NCBI GenBank assembly: GCA_902765025.1
Contig: CACWYC010000003.1
Span: 62,001 to 126,000, forward strand
DNA length: 64,000 nucleotides
Direction: 5' to 3'
DNA from: Oscillospiraceae bacterium
GTDB lineage: Bacteria; Bacillota; Clostridia; Oscillospirales; Oscillospiraceae
Under the pieces are notes generated by a model. It ran no database searches and was not told the DNA's origin. It was given only the letters and a program-made list of their open reading frames with translations. Below are positions 8,760 through 19,067 of the stretch, piece after piece (the stretch's first letter is position 1; the number at the start of each line of letters is the position of its first letter). The position numbers were made by a program, and so were the translations under genes.

Positions 8760-11700
8760 ATGAACCTACCCATCGCGAAGAAAAAGGGCGGGCGTGAGCG
8801 CCGCCGCAGGTTGCTGTCTGCCGCCCTGATGGTGCTGCTCTCCGGCATCATGCTGGCCACGTCGTCCTATGCCTGGCTGGTGCTGTCCACAGCTCCCGAG
8901 GTCACCGGCATTTCCACCAGTGTCGGCGCCAACGGCAGCCTGGAGATCGCCCTCCTTACGGCTGAAACCCGCTCCGACCCGGATTCCATCCGCTCCAACA
9001 TCGGAGATTCCTCCGAGGTGCAGGGTGCTCTCATGGCCAATGTCACCTGGGGTAATCTGGTGGACCTCAGCGACGCCGGCTACGGTCTGGGCAACATCAC
9101 CCTGCAGCCCTCTCAGTTGATGGTCAGCGGCACATCCCAGTCCGGCTACACCGTGTCCAGCAATCTGCTGGCTCTGCCCAAGTACGGTTTTGACGGCCGC
9201 ATTACCGAGCTGGACGAGAACACCATGAGCGCCGTATACAGCGGCGGCAAGTTCCCCGTCACCGTGGAGCAGACCTTCGGCGTCCGCGGCATTGGTATTG
9301 TGGATGCCGCCTCCGCCGAGGCAAACGCCGTCGGCATGGCCAAGACCAATATCACCGCCTATGCCGGCAGCGCCCGCAACGCCGCTGTCAGCACCATCAA
9401 CAACTACGGCGCTGACCTGATTAACATCGTCTTCAAGCAGTACGCCCTCACCGGCTCTACCTTCGGCGACACCGACGTTAATGCGCTGAAGTCTACCATC
9501 AGCGGCCTGCAGAACTCCCTCACCTATGTGGAGACAGCCATGCGCTACGGCATCCTGGCCCATGTTGCCCAGGCCCAGCCCGGCGACTTTGACGCCGCCA
9601 GAAACATGGTGATGAACCGCAACAACGGCATCGCCGCCGTGTATGAAGCTTACGGCTCCTATTGCCCCGCCGAGATGGGCGAATGGATCCAGGCTCTCCA
9701 GGAGGACCAGAACAGCCTGAACTCCGTCTACAATGAATGCGGCCTGCTGTTCGGCGGCGTGTATACCTGGGATCAGATCCAGCCTCTGCTGACGCCCCTG
9801 ATGAGCACCAACGGCGTGTATATTGACAATCAGGCCCTGTCCGCACTGGATGCCGCCGATCTGATGAGCAAGAGCCAGATGACGCTGACGCTGCTGCCCG
9901 GCTCCGGCGTCATGGCCAATATTGCCAGCTTTGCCGGCAACTACAGCACCTGGATCAACTACGGCGCCTATCAGGTCAACTTCACTGTCCGCACAGACTT
10001 GGAGACCACCCGCCTGGCAGCGCTGGCTGCCTCTCTGGGCACCGTGGAGACGCCCTCCACTGCCAGCTCCGAGCTGTCCGGTGTGGGTGGCTACGCCGTC
10101 GACCTGGCGTTCCGCTGCAACGCCGCCCAGTCCGACCTGCTGCTGCAGATCGCTCCTGAGCAGCGCGTGTATACCGACTCTATCTCCGGCGATCTGCAGG
10201 GCGGCGGAAGCTACATGCAGTTCACCACGCCCGACAGCGCTTTCTCCGCCGGCCGCATGATTGAGCTGATGGACGCCATCCGCGTTACCTTCTTGGACGT
10301 AGAGGGCAACATCCTTGCCATGGCCAAGCTGAACACCAGCAATCGCACCCTGGAGGATGACGGCAGCATCAAGGCCAATCTCTACCTCTATGAATATGCA
10401 CTGGACAGCGACAGAAATGTGGTGCTGGGTCAGCGCCGCACCGGCGACGTCACCATCACTGCCCTGGAGCAGAATGTGGCCAAGGCCGTCACCGCTGTGG
10501 TGTGGCTGGACGGCAATCTGGTGGACAACACCATGGTGGCCGCCGAGACAAATGCCTCCCTCAACGGTACGCTGAACCTGCAGTTTGCCAGCAGCGCCGA
10601 TCTGATTCCCGCCGGCAACAATAATCTGTACAACAGCAATGCCTCCCGCACCCAGCTCACCACGCTGCTCAACGGTGAGAACGAGAGCTACGCCGATGTG
10701 ATCGATATCTATGATGCCGGCCAGGGCACTGCCTATACCGACGTCAGTTGGAACGCTTTCGCCTCCGCCTATGAGTACGCCATCCGCGTCAACGCCGACA
10801 CCGACTCCTCCAGCGGTCAGATTCGTGCCGCTTACAATGATCTGCGCAAGGCATATGATGGCCTCCAGGCCGTCACCCACACTGCCCTGCAGGAGAAGAT
10901 CACCCTGGTACGCAATCTGATGGGCGAGGTCAATGAGACTGGCGCTTACGTCAAGGACGGCGTGGCCTACACCAGCGAGTTCACCCAGGATCAGATCAGC
11001 GGTGCCACCACTGTCAACAAGGTGGACTATAACAATAACCTCCACGATGAGGGCAACGGCATCCAGACGCCTGTCTATACCCGGGAGAGCTGGGAAACCC
11101 TGGCCCTGGCCCTTTATAATGCCGAGGCTGTGGATAGCTACACCGGTGCCACCGATGCGCAGCTTAATGCCCAGATCACTGCCTTGGACGTGGCCTACAG
11201 TATGCTGGAGCGTGCAGTGTTCTATGAGGCTTACGACTATAATGGTGCCATCTATTACCGCGCTATCACCGATGTGGCCGATACGTACGGAAAATGGTAT
11301 GACGAGGACTTCCACCGTGTGATTTCCGACCTGACTATTCTGGATCTGGATACCGGGGCCTCCCGTGCCACCGTGGCCAAGATTTCCGCTTCCGAGTTTG
11401 TGCGCCGCGGCACCGTGACCACGCTGTCCCCCACGCTGGATATCGAAACCACTGCCTACAGCAGCTTCAAGAATGATGAGGTCATTGGTGTTCGCTGGGG
11501 CGTCAGCGGGCTGACGTTGCCTGATGTGAACCGTGACCATAACGCCAGCCTCACGGCCCTGATTGGTGCCGCGGAAGCCGCTGCGGCGGATGCCACCGCT
11601 TTGGACGAGACACTGGAGAATGCTGAGGAACTGGCCGGCCTGAAGGCGGAGGCTGCCGCCGTGCTGAACGGCACCTCCGATAAGACCTACGCCCAGGTGG

Positions 11701-12569
11701 AGGAGCTGATCGCCTCCTTCTCCGACGCTGTTGCCGATGCTCGGTCTCAGTTGTCTGCCGCAGCGGAGGAGGCTGCTGCCGCCAAGGAGGATGCCCGTAC
11801 CACCGCCAGCGCATCCGAGCAGCAGGTGCTGAGCGCTGCCGTGTTGGAGGGCCAGCGGCTGCTGAACCTGGAAGGCTCCCTGGCACTGAGCGATACCGCC
11901 AGAGCCGCCATGACCGAGAAGGTCACTACTGCCCAGGTACTGCTGGATCAGGGCGAAACTGCCGGCAAAGAGCAGACGGCACAGACGCTGAATGAGCTCA
12001 ACGAGCTGATTACCGCCAACGGCGGCACCGCAAAGACCGCAGGTAACACTCTGCAGTACTCCATACTCAATCCCGGCGGCTACTATGAGTATGTCAACCG
12101 TGTGGTTACGCCTTCTGCGGTGCTGGATCTCACCGGACTGAGCTATAATGACGTTGCCACCATGACTGTCAGCGCCCGTATTCTCACCCGTAACGGCGTT
12201 GTCTATACTGCGGACAAGGCCATCAAGCTGTATAATCCCGCCGCCGGTGTGGAGATTTGCAAGGCGGATTCTTCCGCCATTGCTGACAGTTACGATGTCG
12301 TCGGCAGCAGCCGCTTCACCTACTCTGTCACCCAACTGCAGGGCACTGAGGGCGGCGAAAATGTCACTTATGTCTGCAATGAGACCGGCAAGACCTACCG
12401 CTGGTCGGTGTCCGATACTGCCGTAGCTTACGTGGAGGGCAGCGGTTCCAGCATCACATTGAAGGTGCGTGATAACGGCACAGTTACGCTGTCCGTCACC
12501 GTCACCATGGATACCGGGTCTGAGTATACCGACACCGTAACGATCAACGCCACTAAAGTGGCCGAATAA
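8760..12569 (+). CDS. Giant SipW-type surface protein with helical and Ig-like C-terminus
   Basis: 1269 aa. ATG at 8760 is preceded by a perfect AGGAGG (8746-8751). A twin-basic N-terminus and hydrophobic stretch end in the SipW motif TSSYAWLV. The core (~35-615) is closely related to the two other giant paralogues: ANGSLEIALL, SNIGDSSEV, TWGNLVDLS, DAIRVTFLD, KLNTSNR, VTAVVWLDG. Two FIVAR-like helical segments (~627-820) follow, then an Ala/Glu-rich coiled-coil region (~940-1090) and a beta-rich Ig-like ending (~1165-1269). No anchor motif is visible. It is 86 nt downstream of the LRR paralogue and is followed by a terminator-like hairpin. Confidence 0.85.
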   Translation: MNLPIAKKKGGRERRRRLLSAALMVLLSGIMLATSSYAWLVLSTAPEVTGISTSVGANGSLEIALLTAETRSDPDSIRSNIGDSSEVQGALMANVTWGNLVDLSDAGYGLGNITLQPSQLMVSGTSQSGYTVSSNLLALPKYGFDGRITELDENTMSAVYSGGKFPVTVEQTFGVRGIGIVDAASAEANAVGMAKTNITAYAGSARNAAVSTINNYGADLINIVFKQYALTGSTFGDTDVNALKSTISGLQNSLTYVETAMRYGILAHVAQAQPGDFDAARNMVMNRNNGIAAVYEAYGSYCPAEMGEWIQALQEDQNSLNSVYNECGLLFGGVYTWDQIQPLLTPLMSTNGVYIDNQALSALDAADLMSKSQMTLTLLPGSGVMANIASFAGNYSTWINYGAYQVNFTVRTDLETTRLAALAASLGTVETPSTASSELSGVGGYAVDLAFRCNAAQSDLLLQIAPEQRVYTDSISGDLQGGGSYMQFTTPDSAFSAGRMIELMDAIRVTFLDVEGNILAMAKLNTSNRTLEDDGSIKANLYLYEYALDSDRNVVLGQRRTGDVTITALEQNVAKAVTAVVWLDGNLVDNTMVAAETNASLNGTLNLQFASSADLIPAGNNNLYNSNASRTQLTTLLNGENESYADVIDIYDAGQGTAYTDVSWNAFASAYEYAIRVNADTDSSSGQIRAAYNDLRKAYDGLQAVTHTALQEKITLVRNLMGEVNETGAYVKDGVAYTSEFTQDQISGATTVNKVDYNNNLHDEGNGIQTPVYTRESWETLALALYNAEAVDSYTGATDAQLNAQITALDVAYSMLERAVFYEAYDYNGAIYYRAITDVADTYGKWYDEDFHRVISDLTILDLDTGASRATVAKISASEFVRRGTVTTLSPTLDIETTAYSSFKNDEVIGVRWGVSGLTLPDVNRDHNASLTALIGAAEAAAADATALDETLENAEELAGLKAEAAAVLNGTSDKTYAQVEELIASFSDAVADARSQLSAAAEEAAAAKEDARTTASASEQQVLSAAVLEGQRLLNLEGSLALSDTARAAMTEKVTTAQVLLDQGETAGKEQTAQTLNELNELITANGGTAKTAGNTLQYSILNPGGYYEYVNRVVTPSAVLDLTGLSYNDVATMTVSARILTRNGVVYTADKAIKLYNPAAGVEICKADSSAIADSYDVVGSSRFTYSVTQLQGTEGGENVTYVCNETGKTYRWSVSDTAVAYVEGSGSSITLKVRDNGTVTLSVTVTMDTGSEYTDTVTINATKVAE

Positions 12570-12601
12570 CATCATCCCACAAGACCAATACACGCGATAC
12601 A

Positions 12602-12634
12602 GACACCCCCGCGGCATCCCGCCGCGGGGGTGTC
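12602..12634 (+). terminator. Strong GC hairpin ending the first surface operon
   Basis: Perfect 14-bp stem (12602-12615 with 12621-12634) around a 5-nt loop, 33 nt after the stop of the 1269-aa gene. No good T-run follows, so it may act with Rho or as an mRNA 3' stabiliser. Confidence 0.6.
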
Positions 12635-12654
12635 CTACATGGCGCTTTTAGCTT

Positions 12655-12945
12655 GATTAATCCCCTGGTTCTACCAGGGGTGGGTAAAAAATCCTTGGCA
12701 AATAATAAAGCCTCCAAGTTTTTGAGCGCTGATGGTATGCCGACACAGCAACAGATTACAAGAAGGCTTTATATGGAGCAAATATAGCACCACAGTCCTG
12801 CACTATGCAAGATAGAAGAATATGACCTGTTTACAGGTTGCAGCGCTATCGATGCAATGATAATGTTCAGCGCCCCCTTGGGGGTTGGCATGTAATGACC
12901 CTTATAAGGTCTGAGCAAACCACCAGTTCACTGGTGGTTATGATT
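12655..12945. mobile_element. Palindrome-bounded region, possible IS200/IS605-like remnant
   Basis: The 570-nt gap 12570-13139 has no convincing gene. This part starts with a hairpin of arms CCCCTGGT/ACCAGGGG (12662-12680) and ends with a 9-bp hairpin AACCACCAG/CTGGTGGTT (12918-12939), with smaller palindromes between (12873-12884, 12899-12908). Subterminal hairpins and absence of terminal inverted repeats are features of IS200/IS605 elements. A frame around 12810-12896 reads KIEEYDLFTG before a stop, loosely like the end of a TnpA transposase. No intact TnpA or TnpB is present, so this would be a decayed or non-autonomous copy. The assignment is by resemblance only. Confidence 0.4.
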
Positions 12946-12973
12946 GGCCACATGAGGATGGTTAGGGACGGCA

Positions 12974-13002
12974 CTCCGAAAAAACCTATTGCTTTTTCGG
13001 AG
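12974..13002. terminator. Hairpin upstream of the third giant gene
   Basis: 10-bp stem CTCCGAAAAA/TTTTTCGGAG with a 9-nt loop. A/T-rich arms give a terminator-like shape on either strand. Two more palindromes follow, at 13038-13055 and 13056-13078, just upstream of the gene. Confidence 0.4.
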
Positions 13003-13017
13003 AATATCCTGTATTAT
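12989..13017 (+). promoter_or_regulatory. Putative promoter of the third giant surface gene
   Basis: -35 TTGCTT (12989-12994), 17-nt spacer, -10 TATTAT (13012-13017). It lies 123 nt before the GTG start and is the only promoter-like pair seen between the upstream hairpin and the gene. It overlaps the hairpin at 12974-13002. Confidence 0.4.
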
Positions 13018-13139
13018 ACCCTTGTATCGTAATGCGCAAATGGCTATAGCCATTTAATCTTTTGCTTCGCAAAAGATTATGACCTGTTGAACGCGCAGTT
13101 TTTTGTTGTTCGACGAGACCACGGAGGAGGAAAAAGACT

Positions 13140-16100
13140 GTGAGAGCGGATACTGAGAAAAGGATTTCAATTTACAAGCTGCGGCTGCCCCGCGTACGGG
13201 AGCGTATGGCCCTTACGGCCACCATGCTGGTTATGGCGCTGATTATGACGGTGACATCCACGTTTGCGTGGGTGACGCTGTCTGTTGCCCCGGAGGTGTC
13301 AAATATCAGCACCACTGTGGCGGCCAACGGCAGCTTGGAGATTGCACTGGAGGACGGAGATAATGAAACTGAGCCTCAAAGCAACATTGGCGACTCCTCC
13401 TCTGTGGACGGCGATGTGGTTCGTGCCAACATCACCTGGGGTAACTTGGTGAACTTGTCGGATGAAAGCTATGGTTTGAATCAAATTGTGCTGCGCCCCG
13501 CCCGGCTGAATGAGGCAAGCCTTGCCAAGAACCCCCTGTGGGGCGCTGTGTATGGCTCCGATGGCCGCATCAGTACCCTGAATACGGACTATACCTTTGC
13601 CACCTTCAACGAGGGGGAAGAAAAATTCCTTGTCAGCAGCAGCAAGGGCGTCAGGGCCATTTCCTCCTATGGCTATACCGCCACATCTGCGGAGGTCGCT
13701 GAGGCTTTGGAGAAGATTAACCGCGTCAGGCAGCCTGTGCTCAATGCTATTAGTGCCGTCAGCTCCCAGTACTCCGGAAATGTGATGACCGTGGAAAACA
13801 TAGAGGGCCTTCGCGGCCTGCTCAGCGCCTATGTCAGTGGTGCCGCGGTGGATGGCATCAAGAAAATACAGGATGATAGCTATAACGGCAACGCGGCAGG
13901 CAAAACGGACATCACCCCCTATCTGGCCCAGATCTACAGTCTTTATAATGAGCTTTACCGAGCCATGGAGCTGGAGCAGGAAGCGCTGACGGCGCTGGCG
14001 AATCTCCAGCGGTATGTGGACTCGCTTCAGACTGGCGGTGAGGCGTACTCTGAACTGACCTGGCGTGATCTTGCTGCTGCGCCTTCAACCTATGATGCGG
14101 CAACGTCTACTGGCAACGTAAAGCTGACGGGCCTTTCAACCTTTGTCACAGAGACCAATCAGGCATCCAAGGATTTGGCGACCCTGCGCAATTATTATCA
14201 GAACAGCCAGGCCGGCAGCACCTATACATACAGCCAGATTGAGGCCATTGTCAATCGTCTGGCTGGGCCCCGTGCTGCCACCATCAATGGTAAGCCTGTC
14301 ACCAATATGGACATTTCCACCATTGGTGCGCTGTTCAGCAATCCCCGCATTACCCTCAACAGCGGTTACCTCAAGGATTTTGAGGAACTGGCGGTGCAGG
14401 CAAGCTCCCGCATGAATGTTACCATGAGCATCAGTGTGGAGATTACGGGCATTGAAGAGGGAGACAGCTACTACGCCATTGCCCGCCAGGTATCCCAGAT
14501 GGGCATTGAGAATGCCAATGTTGTCACCTCTGCCAACGGTACCTGCTCCACGGAGCAAGACGCTGCCGCAGCCGCTGACAGCGACAATCTGAATATTGCC
14601 GGCGCCACATTAGCCGCTGAAGACACCTACGGCCTCGCGCTGGACATCTGGGTGCGCACCAACAATATGAATAGCTATCTTATCCTCCAGGGTGCCCCGG
14701 AGCTGGATGACCAGCGCGTGCGTGTCATGGGCGCCGATGGTTCAGGAAATAGTGTAGAGCTGTATACTGCCACCATCTCCGTGGATGATAACCAGGTAAG
14801 CAATGTAGACGTCTATACCGCAAATGATACCTGGTACTATAATAAAACCAATAATCCTGTCACTGTTGTCGGTACACCCGCGGAAAAATATGAGACTCTC
14901 GTCACCGTCACTGGCTACTCCGGTGTTAACCGTGTTTGGAATGAGGAGGATGCACTCCTGACCGAAGACAGCACCACGCAGGGTGCCGGTAGCTGCTATG
15001 TGTTCTATGCCGACACTCCCGAGGATCAGGCTCGCTTTACCCGCGTGCTGAATGCCATGAGTGTTGTTTTCACGGACCAGCAGGGCAATCTGCTGAACAC
15101 CGCCTATATGGACACCGACCACGCCTTTGCCGAGGCCGGTAAAGTCACTGTGCCCGTTGTGATCCAAAATTCCACTAAGATTGCCACCACAGAGGAGGTG
15201 GAGGGCGAGACCGTCACCACATATCAGGATATGCTTGATGCCGATGGCAACGTCATCTATGGTATCATGCCCCTGCAGAAGAACGTGGCCACCCTTGTCA
15301 CGGCCATCCTCTACCTGGACGGTGATAAGCTGACGAATGCGGACGTGCAGACGGCCAACGAGATGCAGGGAACTTTGAACCTTCAGCTTGGCTCCACGCC
15401 CGCCATTCACGCGGCGGAGGACTCGGCGCTGATGAATGCCACCCGCAGCATCTCCGCCTCTGCCACTGGTGAAACCGATATCACCTATGACGGAAATGCC
15501 CACACTGTTTCCATTCAGGTCACTGTAGACGGTGATGCGCCTGCCAAGGTCACCGCAGCCTTCCAGCGCCGTGTCAATGAGACCCAGGGCAAGCGTATGG
15601 AAGCGGTTACGTTCACCGCCGATGGCGAAGACCGTACCACCTGGGATGGCAGCTTCTCCTTTACCGCCCCCGGCACCTATGTGCTTCGTGATGTGCAGTT
15701 GGACGGCGTGGACTACACGCTGCCCCAGCCTGTTGAGGTCACTGTTTCAGGCTTTAGCATCAGCAGCGCTGCGCTGACAAGTGATCCCTCCGTCTTTACG
15801 GTAGAGAGCAGCTATTCCGCCCCGGTTGCCATTGGCTTCTCCGGCGCATATACCCCCAACAATGTCCGTCTGGTCTTTGAAAATGAGTCCGGTGGAACCC
15901 CTGTGGGTGTGGCCCTGCAGAAAGATGGCGAGCAGTATAGGGGCGTCGCTGCCTTCACCACCTCCGGCACATATACTATGGCCTATGCGGAGGTGGACGG
16001 TGAGTACTACGATCTGGGCAGCTTCAAGAAATCCATCTCCCTGTCTCTGGGCCTTTCCGCCAAGGTGAACACATCCAGCCCCACCCGTGAGTATTATGCC

Positions 16101-19058
16101 GAAAACACCTCTTACGGCAAACTCATGTCCGTGCAGGTGCTGGATAACGGCGGCAACGCCATGGAGAATCTCTCCGATGTGAATTTGGTGTACTCCCGCG
16201 GCGGCTCCGTGTCCGACACCCTCACCGCCCAGCTCACCTGGAACAGCGCCTCCGGCCGCTATACCGGTACGCTGCCCCTCGTGCAGCCCGGCACCTACAC
16301 CTTCCTGCGCCTGACCGTTGGCAGCAGCAGCATCGCCCGCACAGTGGGCGACTCTCCGGTGTTCTATCTCCGCAACTCCGATCCGGTGAGCTATGTGACC
16401 ACCTCCGCCAGCACCTACCACGGTGATGGTGTGGTGCAGTATGTCCCCCTGTCCAATAATGCCTACATCGGGCCCATCCGCATCAATAATTCCGGCACGG
16501 CCTATGCCTCTGCGGTGGTGCATAACAGCGTCACCAATGAGGATTACGAGGTGCTGCAGTCTTCTGCCAATGCCGCTGCCGGGAAGCTGTATTACGATGC
16601 AGGCGCCTGGTATATCAACCTGCCTACCTATCAGGACAATCAGGACGACACCTCCCAGGACGGCACCTGGACGGTGAAGAGCATCACGCTTTGGGATGTG
16701 GTGGATGTGAACGGCGTCACCCATAATGCGGACAATAAGCTGACCTGGACTGACGGCGAAGGCTATGACTTCTCCGCCCTGTCCACCACCGTGTCCTCCA
16801 CGCTGTCTGTGACCATGACTCCCGGTGTTACCGCGTTGGGCAGCAGCACCACCCCCTTCATGACCAACCACAGCTACCAGAGCGACGTGGGCGCCTCCGT
16901 CACCGTGCAGGACAACACTGGCTTTGTGATTCCTGCCAGCCGTCTGCGCTCCATCCAGCTCCATCTCCGCTATGAGGACAATAAGGACGTATCCTACGGC
17001 TATACGGTGACCGGCTATACCTGCAGCCCCACTGTCACCTTCGGTACATTCTCTGAAGAGACCTGGCGGCCCAGCAACGATATCAGCCTCCAGTATGTGG
17101 GCGAATATACCGTCACCGACCTGACCGTCACCATGGTGGACGGCACTTCCCTGGTGCTCAAGCCCGGCGAGAGCGGCGTGCCTGCCAAGTATACCGTCAC
17201 CTCCAAGGCCCCCTCTGCGGATGATGTGGCCCTCACCGTTACCCAGTCCGCCACCACCTTCGGCAAATCCGGCGATACGGTCACCGGCGCCTTCTTGGCT
17301 GCCTATAACCCCGGTGTTACCGTCAGGGGCCAGGTCAAGTATACCGATACCAATGGCAACACCCAGATTGCCCGCTATGCTGACTTCTCCGGTATTGAGA
17401 GCGCCGCCGTCACCCTGACCTACCGTGCCTCCCAGGGCAAGCAGGCCCCCAACGGCGGCTACTCCTGGACCGGCACCAGCGCCTATGAGACCGTCACCCT
17501 GGATACCGCCGTCAACAACAGCGGCGCGTACACCACCAGTAACGCCGCCAACGACGCCGGCGCAAGCCCCCTGCTGGCCGGCACCTATGACATCTCCGCC
17601 GTGGACGTCACCGTCAATGGCGAGCCTTCCACCCTCACCGGCGAAGACCTCTCCGGCGTGGAGCCCATCGAGGTGTACTCCAAGCTGCCCACGGCTAAGA
17701 TCACCAAGGCGGAGTCATATTTGGGCACCAATCATTATGACCTCTTTGAGACAAATCGCAATGCCGGTACGGAGAACAATACCGCCGCAAAGTATTCTCT
17801 CCACATGACGGAAAACGAGATTTCAGAGGATGGCTATACCGCCACCCTGCGCTTCGCCACGCAGAAAATGAGCAACTCCGGTTGGCGTGTCGGCGTTACG
17901 AATGTGACAATGGCCCTCAGCGACATGGGCATCGCTTTCACCTCCGCACAGCTCACCGTCCCCAATAATGATGGTGTTACCCCTCTGGCGTTTACCCCCT
18001 CGGATCTTTCTTCCAGTACAAAGGTGGGCAGACTTGATGGTGTTAATACTGGTTCAACTGCGGATGCGATTACCATCCACTACGTGGGGGACCAGACCGT
18101 CCATTCTCTGGCGGTCACCGGGCCGACCGGTGACAATGCCGTGTACACGGTGTCCCTCGCCCACGACCTGACCATCCACCAGAATCCCGAACCGGACGCT
18201 GCCTTGAAAGACGTGACCGTTGAGCTGGTGAACGGCGATAACGGCGATCATGTCTCCCTGACTGTTGTGGAGACCCGGCAGGACAACACAGTGGTGAACC
18301 ACGCTGTGGCGGCAGGTGACAAATCCTTCACCGTGCAGGAGGGCGCCTCTCTGACCATCACGGCCAACGCCGATGATGGCTTCCAGAATGCCGTATGGAT
18401 ACTCACGTCTGAAATAGTGAACGATTCCACCTATAAACCCGTGTATGAAGACACGGGTGCCAACAGCATCACCACGCTGAAGCGTGACGTGACCATCACC
18501 AAGTCCTGCAAGGAACAGGGAGTGGCGCAGACGTATCACCTTAGTATTGCGACGGGAACAAGCGCGACCTCGAAAAAGTATTCGAGCGGAACGATGATTG
18601 TCAGTACTGGAGATATTAGTAAAGTGATAGATTTAGGAGTAACTTGCGTAAAACACAGCAGTCCCAACGCATGGGAAAATGGTATTGATGTTCCGGAAGG
18701 CGCGACTGTTAAGGTTGAATTTGTAAACACGGTATACACTTCGAATGGGAAAAAGCCCACATTGAATGTGTACGAATATGATTCTGCTAAAACTAGCAAT
18801 GGTGTCCACAGCAGTGGATATTACTACAATAACAGTAGTCATGATACACTTAAGATTAATCCATCGGCCAAAACTTACTCAATTTTTACAGACAAAAAAA
18901 CAACATCGAGTAACACTTCTTATTCGGACACGTATTACTTCAAAATGCCGAGCGAGGACTGCATTATTGCTACGCATGAAATAAGTGGATCAAGTGAACC
19001 TACCGGTAACTTGATAGGCACGACAGTTGACACGCCGTTGGTATTCAACCTGCAGTGA
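13140..19058 (+). CDS. 1972-aa SipW-type surface protein with Ig-like array
   Basis: GTG start at 13140 with GGAGGAGG at 13122-13130. The SipW-type signal ends TSTFAWVTL. Residues ~45-750 are a diverged, longer form of the core shared with the two upstream paralogues (ANGSLEIAL, SNIGDSSSV, TWGNLVNLS, GTLNLQLGS). Residues ~775-1680 hold a string of beta-rich Ig-like or invasin-type domains recognisable by repeated 'G-T-Y-x-[FLV]' and 'Y-[TV]-V-T' strand ends. The last ~170 residues (from 18540) are Ser/Thr/Lys-rich and encoded by much more AT-rich DNA. No anchor motif is seen. The length suggests a long stalk or fibre; this is inference. Confidence 0.8.
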   Translation: MRADTEKRISIYKLRLPRVRERMALTATMLVMALIMTVTSTFAWVTLSVAPEVSNISTTVAANGSLEIALEDGDNETEPQSNIGDSSSVDGDVVRANITWGNLVNLSDESYGLNQIVLRPARLNEASLAKNPLWGAVYGSDGRISTLNTDYTFATFNEGEEKFLVSSSKGVRAISSYGYTATSAEVAEALEKINRVRQPVLNAISAVSSQYSGNVMTVENIEGLRGLLSAYVSGAAVDGIKKIQDDSYNGNAAGKTDITPYLAQIYSLYNELYRAMELEQEALTALANLQRYVDSLQTGGEAYSELTWRDLAAAPSTYDAATSTGNVKLTGLSTFVTETNQASKDLATLRNYYQNSQAGSTYTYSQIEAIVNRLAGPRAATINGKPVTNMDISTIGALFSNPRITLNSGYLKDFEELAVQASSRMNVTMSISVEITGIEEGDSYYAIARQVSQMGIENANVVTSANGTCSTEQDAAAAADSDNLNIAGATLAAEDTYGLALDIWVRTNNMNSYLILQGAPELDDQRVRVMGADGSGNSVELYTATISVDDNQVSNVDVYTANDTWYYNKTNNPVTVVGTPAEKYETLVTVTGYSGVNRVWNEEDALLTEDSTTQGAGSCYVFYADTPEDQARFTRVLNAMSVVFTDQQGNLLNTAYMDTDHAFAEAGKVTVPVVIQNSTKIATTEEVEGETVTTYQDMLDADGNVIYGIMPLQKNVATLVTAILYLDGDKLTNADVQTANEMQGTLNLQLGSTPAIHAAEDSALMNATRSISASATGETDITYDGNAHTVSIQVTVDGDAPAKVTAAFQRRVNETQGKRMEAVTFTADGEDRTTWDGSFSFTAPGTYVLRDVQLDGVDYTLPQPVEVTVSGFSISSAALTSDPSVFTVESSYSAPVAIGFSGAYTPNNVRLVFENESGGTPVGVALQKDGEQYRGVAAFTTSGTYTMAYAEVDGEYYDLGSFKKSISLSLGLSAKVNTSSPTREYYAENTSYGKLMSVQVLDNGGNAMENLSDVNLVYSRGGSVSDTLTAQLTWNSASGRYTGTLPLVQPGTYTFLRLTVGSSSIARTVGDSPVFYLRNSDPVSYVTTSASTYHGDGVVQYVPLSNNAYIGPIRINNSGTAYASAVVHNSVTNEDYEVLQSSANAAAGKLYYDAGAWYINLPTYQDNQDDTSQDGTWTVKSITLWDVVDVNGVTHNADNKLTWTDGEGYDFSALSTTVSSTLSVTMTPGVTALGSSTTPFMTNHSYQSDVGASVTVQDNTGFVIPASRLRSIQLHLRYEDNKDVSYGYTVTGYTCSPTVTFGTFSEETWRPSNDISLQYVGEYTVTDLTVTMVDGTSLVLKPGESGVPAKYTVTSKAPSADDVALTVTQSATTFGKSGDTVTGAFLAAYNPGVTVRGQVKYTDTNGNTQIARYADFSGIESAAVTLTYRASQGKQAPNGGYSWTGTSAYETVTLDTAVNNSGAYTTSNAANDAGASPLLAGTYDISAVDVTVNGEPSTLTGEDLSGVEPIEVYSKLPTAKITKAESYLGTNHYDLFETNRNAGTENNTAAKYSLHMTENEISEDGYTATLRFATQKMSNSGWRVGVTNVTMALSDMGIAFTSAQLTVPNNDGVTPLAFTPSDLSSSTKVGRLDGVNTGSTADAITIHYVGDQTVHSLAVTGPTGDNAVYTVSLAHDLTIHQNPEPDAALKDVTVELVNGDNGDHVSLTVVETRQDNTVVNHAVAAGDKSFTVQEGASLTITANADDGFQNAVWILTSEIVNDSTYKPVYEDTGANSITTLKRDVTITKSCKEQGVAQTYHLSIATGTSATSKKYSSGTMIVSTGDISKVIDLGVTCVKHSSPNAWENGIDVPEGATVKVEFVNTVYTSNGKKPTLNVYEYDSAKTSNGVHSSGYYYNNSSHDTLKINPSAKTYSIFTDKKTTSSNTSYSDTYYFKMPSEDCIIATHEISGSSEPTGNLIGTTVDTPLVFNLQ

Positions 19059-19067
19059 ATTCATCTT

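Noticed and set aside
8766-12617. 1283-codon open frame antisense to the second giant surface gene
   Set aside because: It is the complement of a GC-rich gene with strong codon bias. The product is a Gly/His/Val-rich low-complexity chain, with no RBS, and the sense gene has a signal peptide and paralogues.
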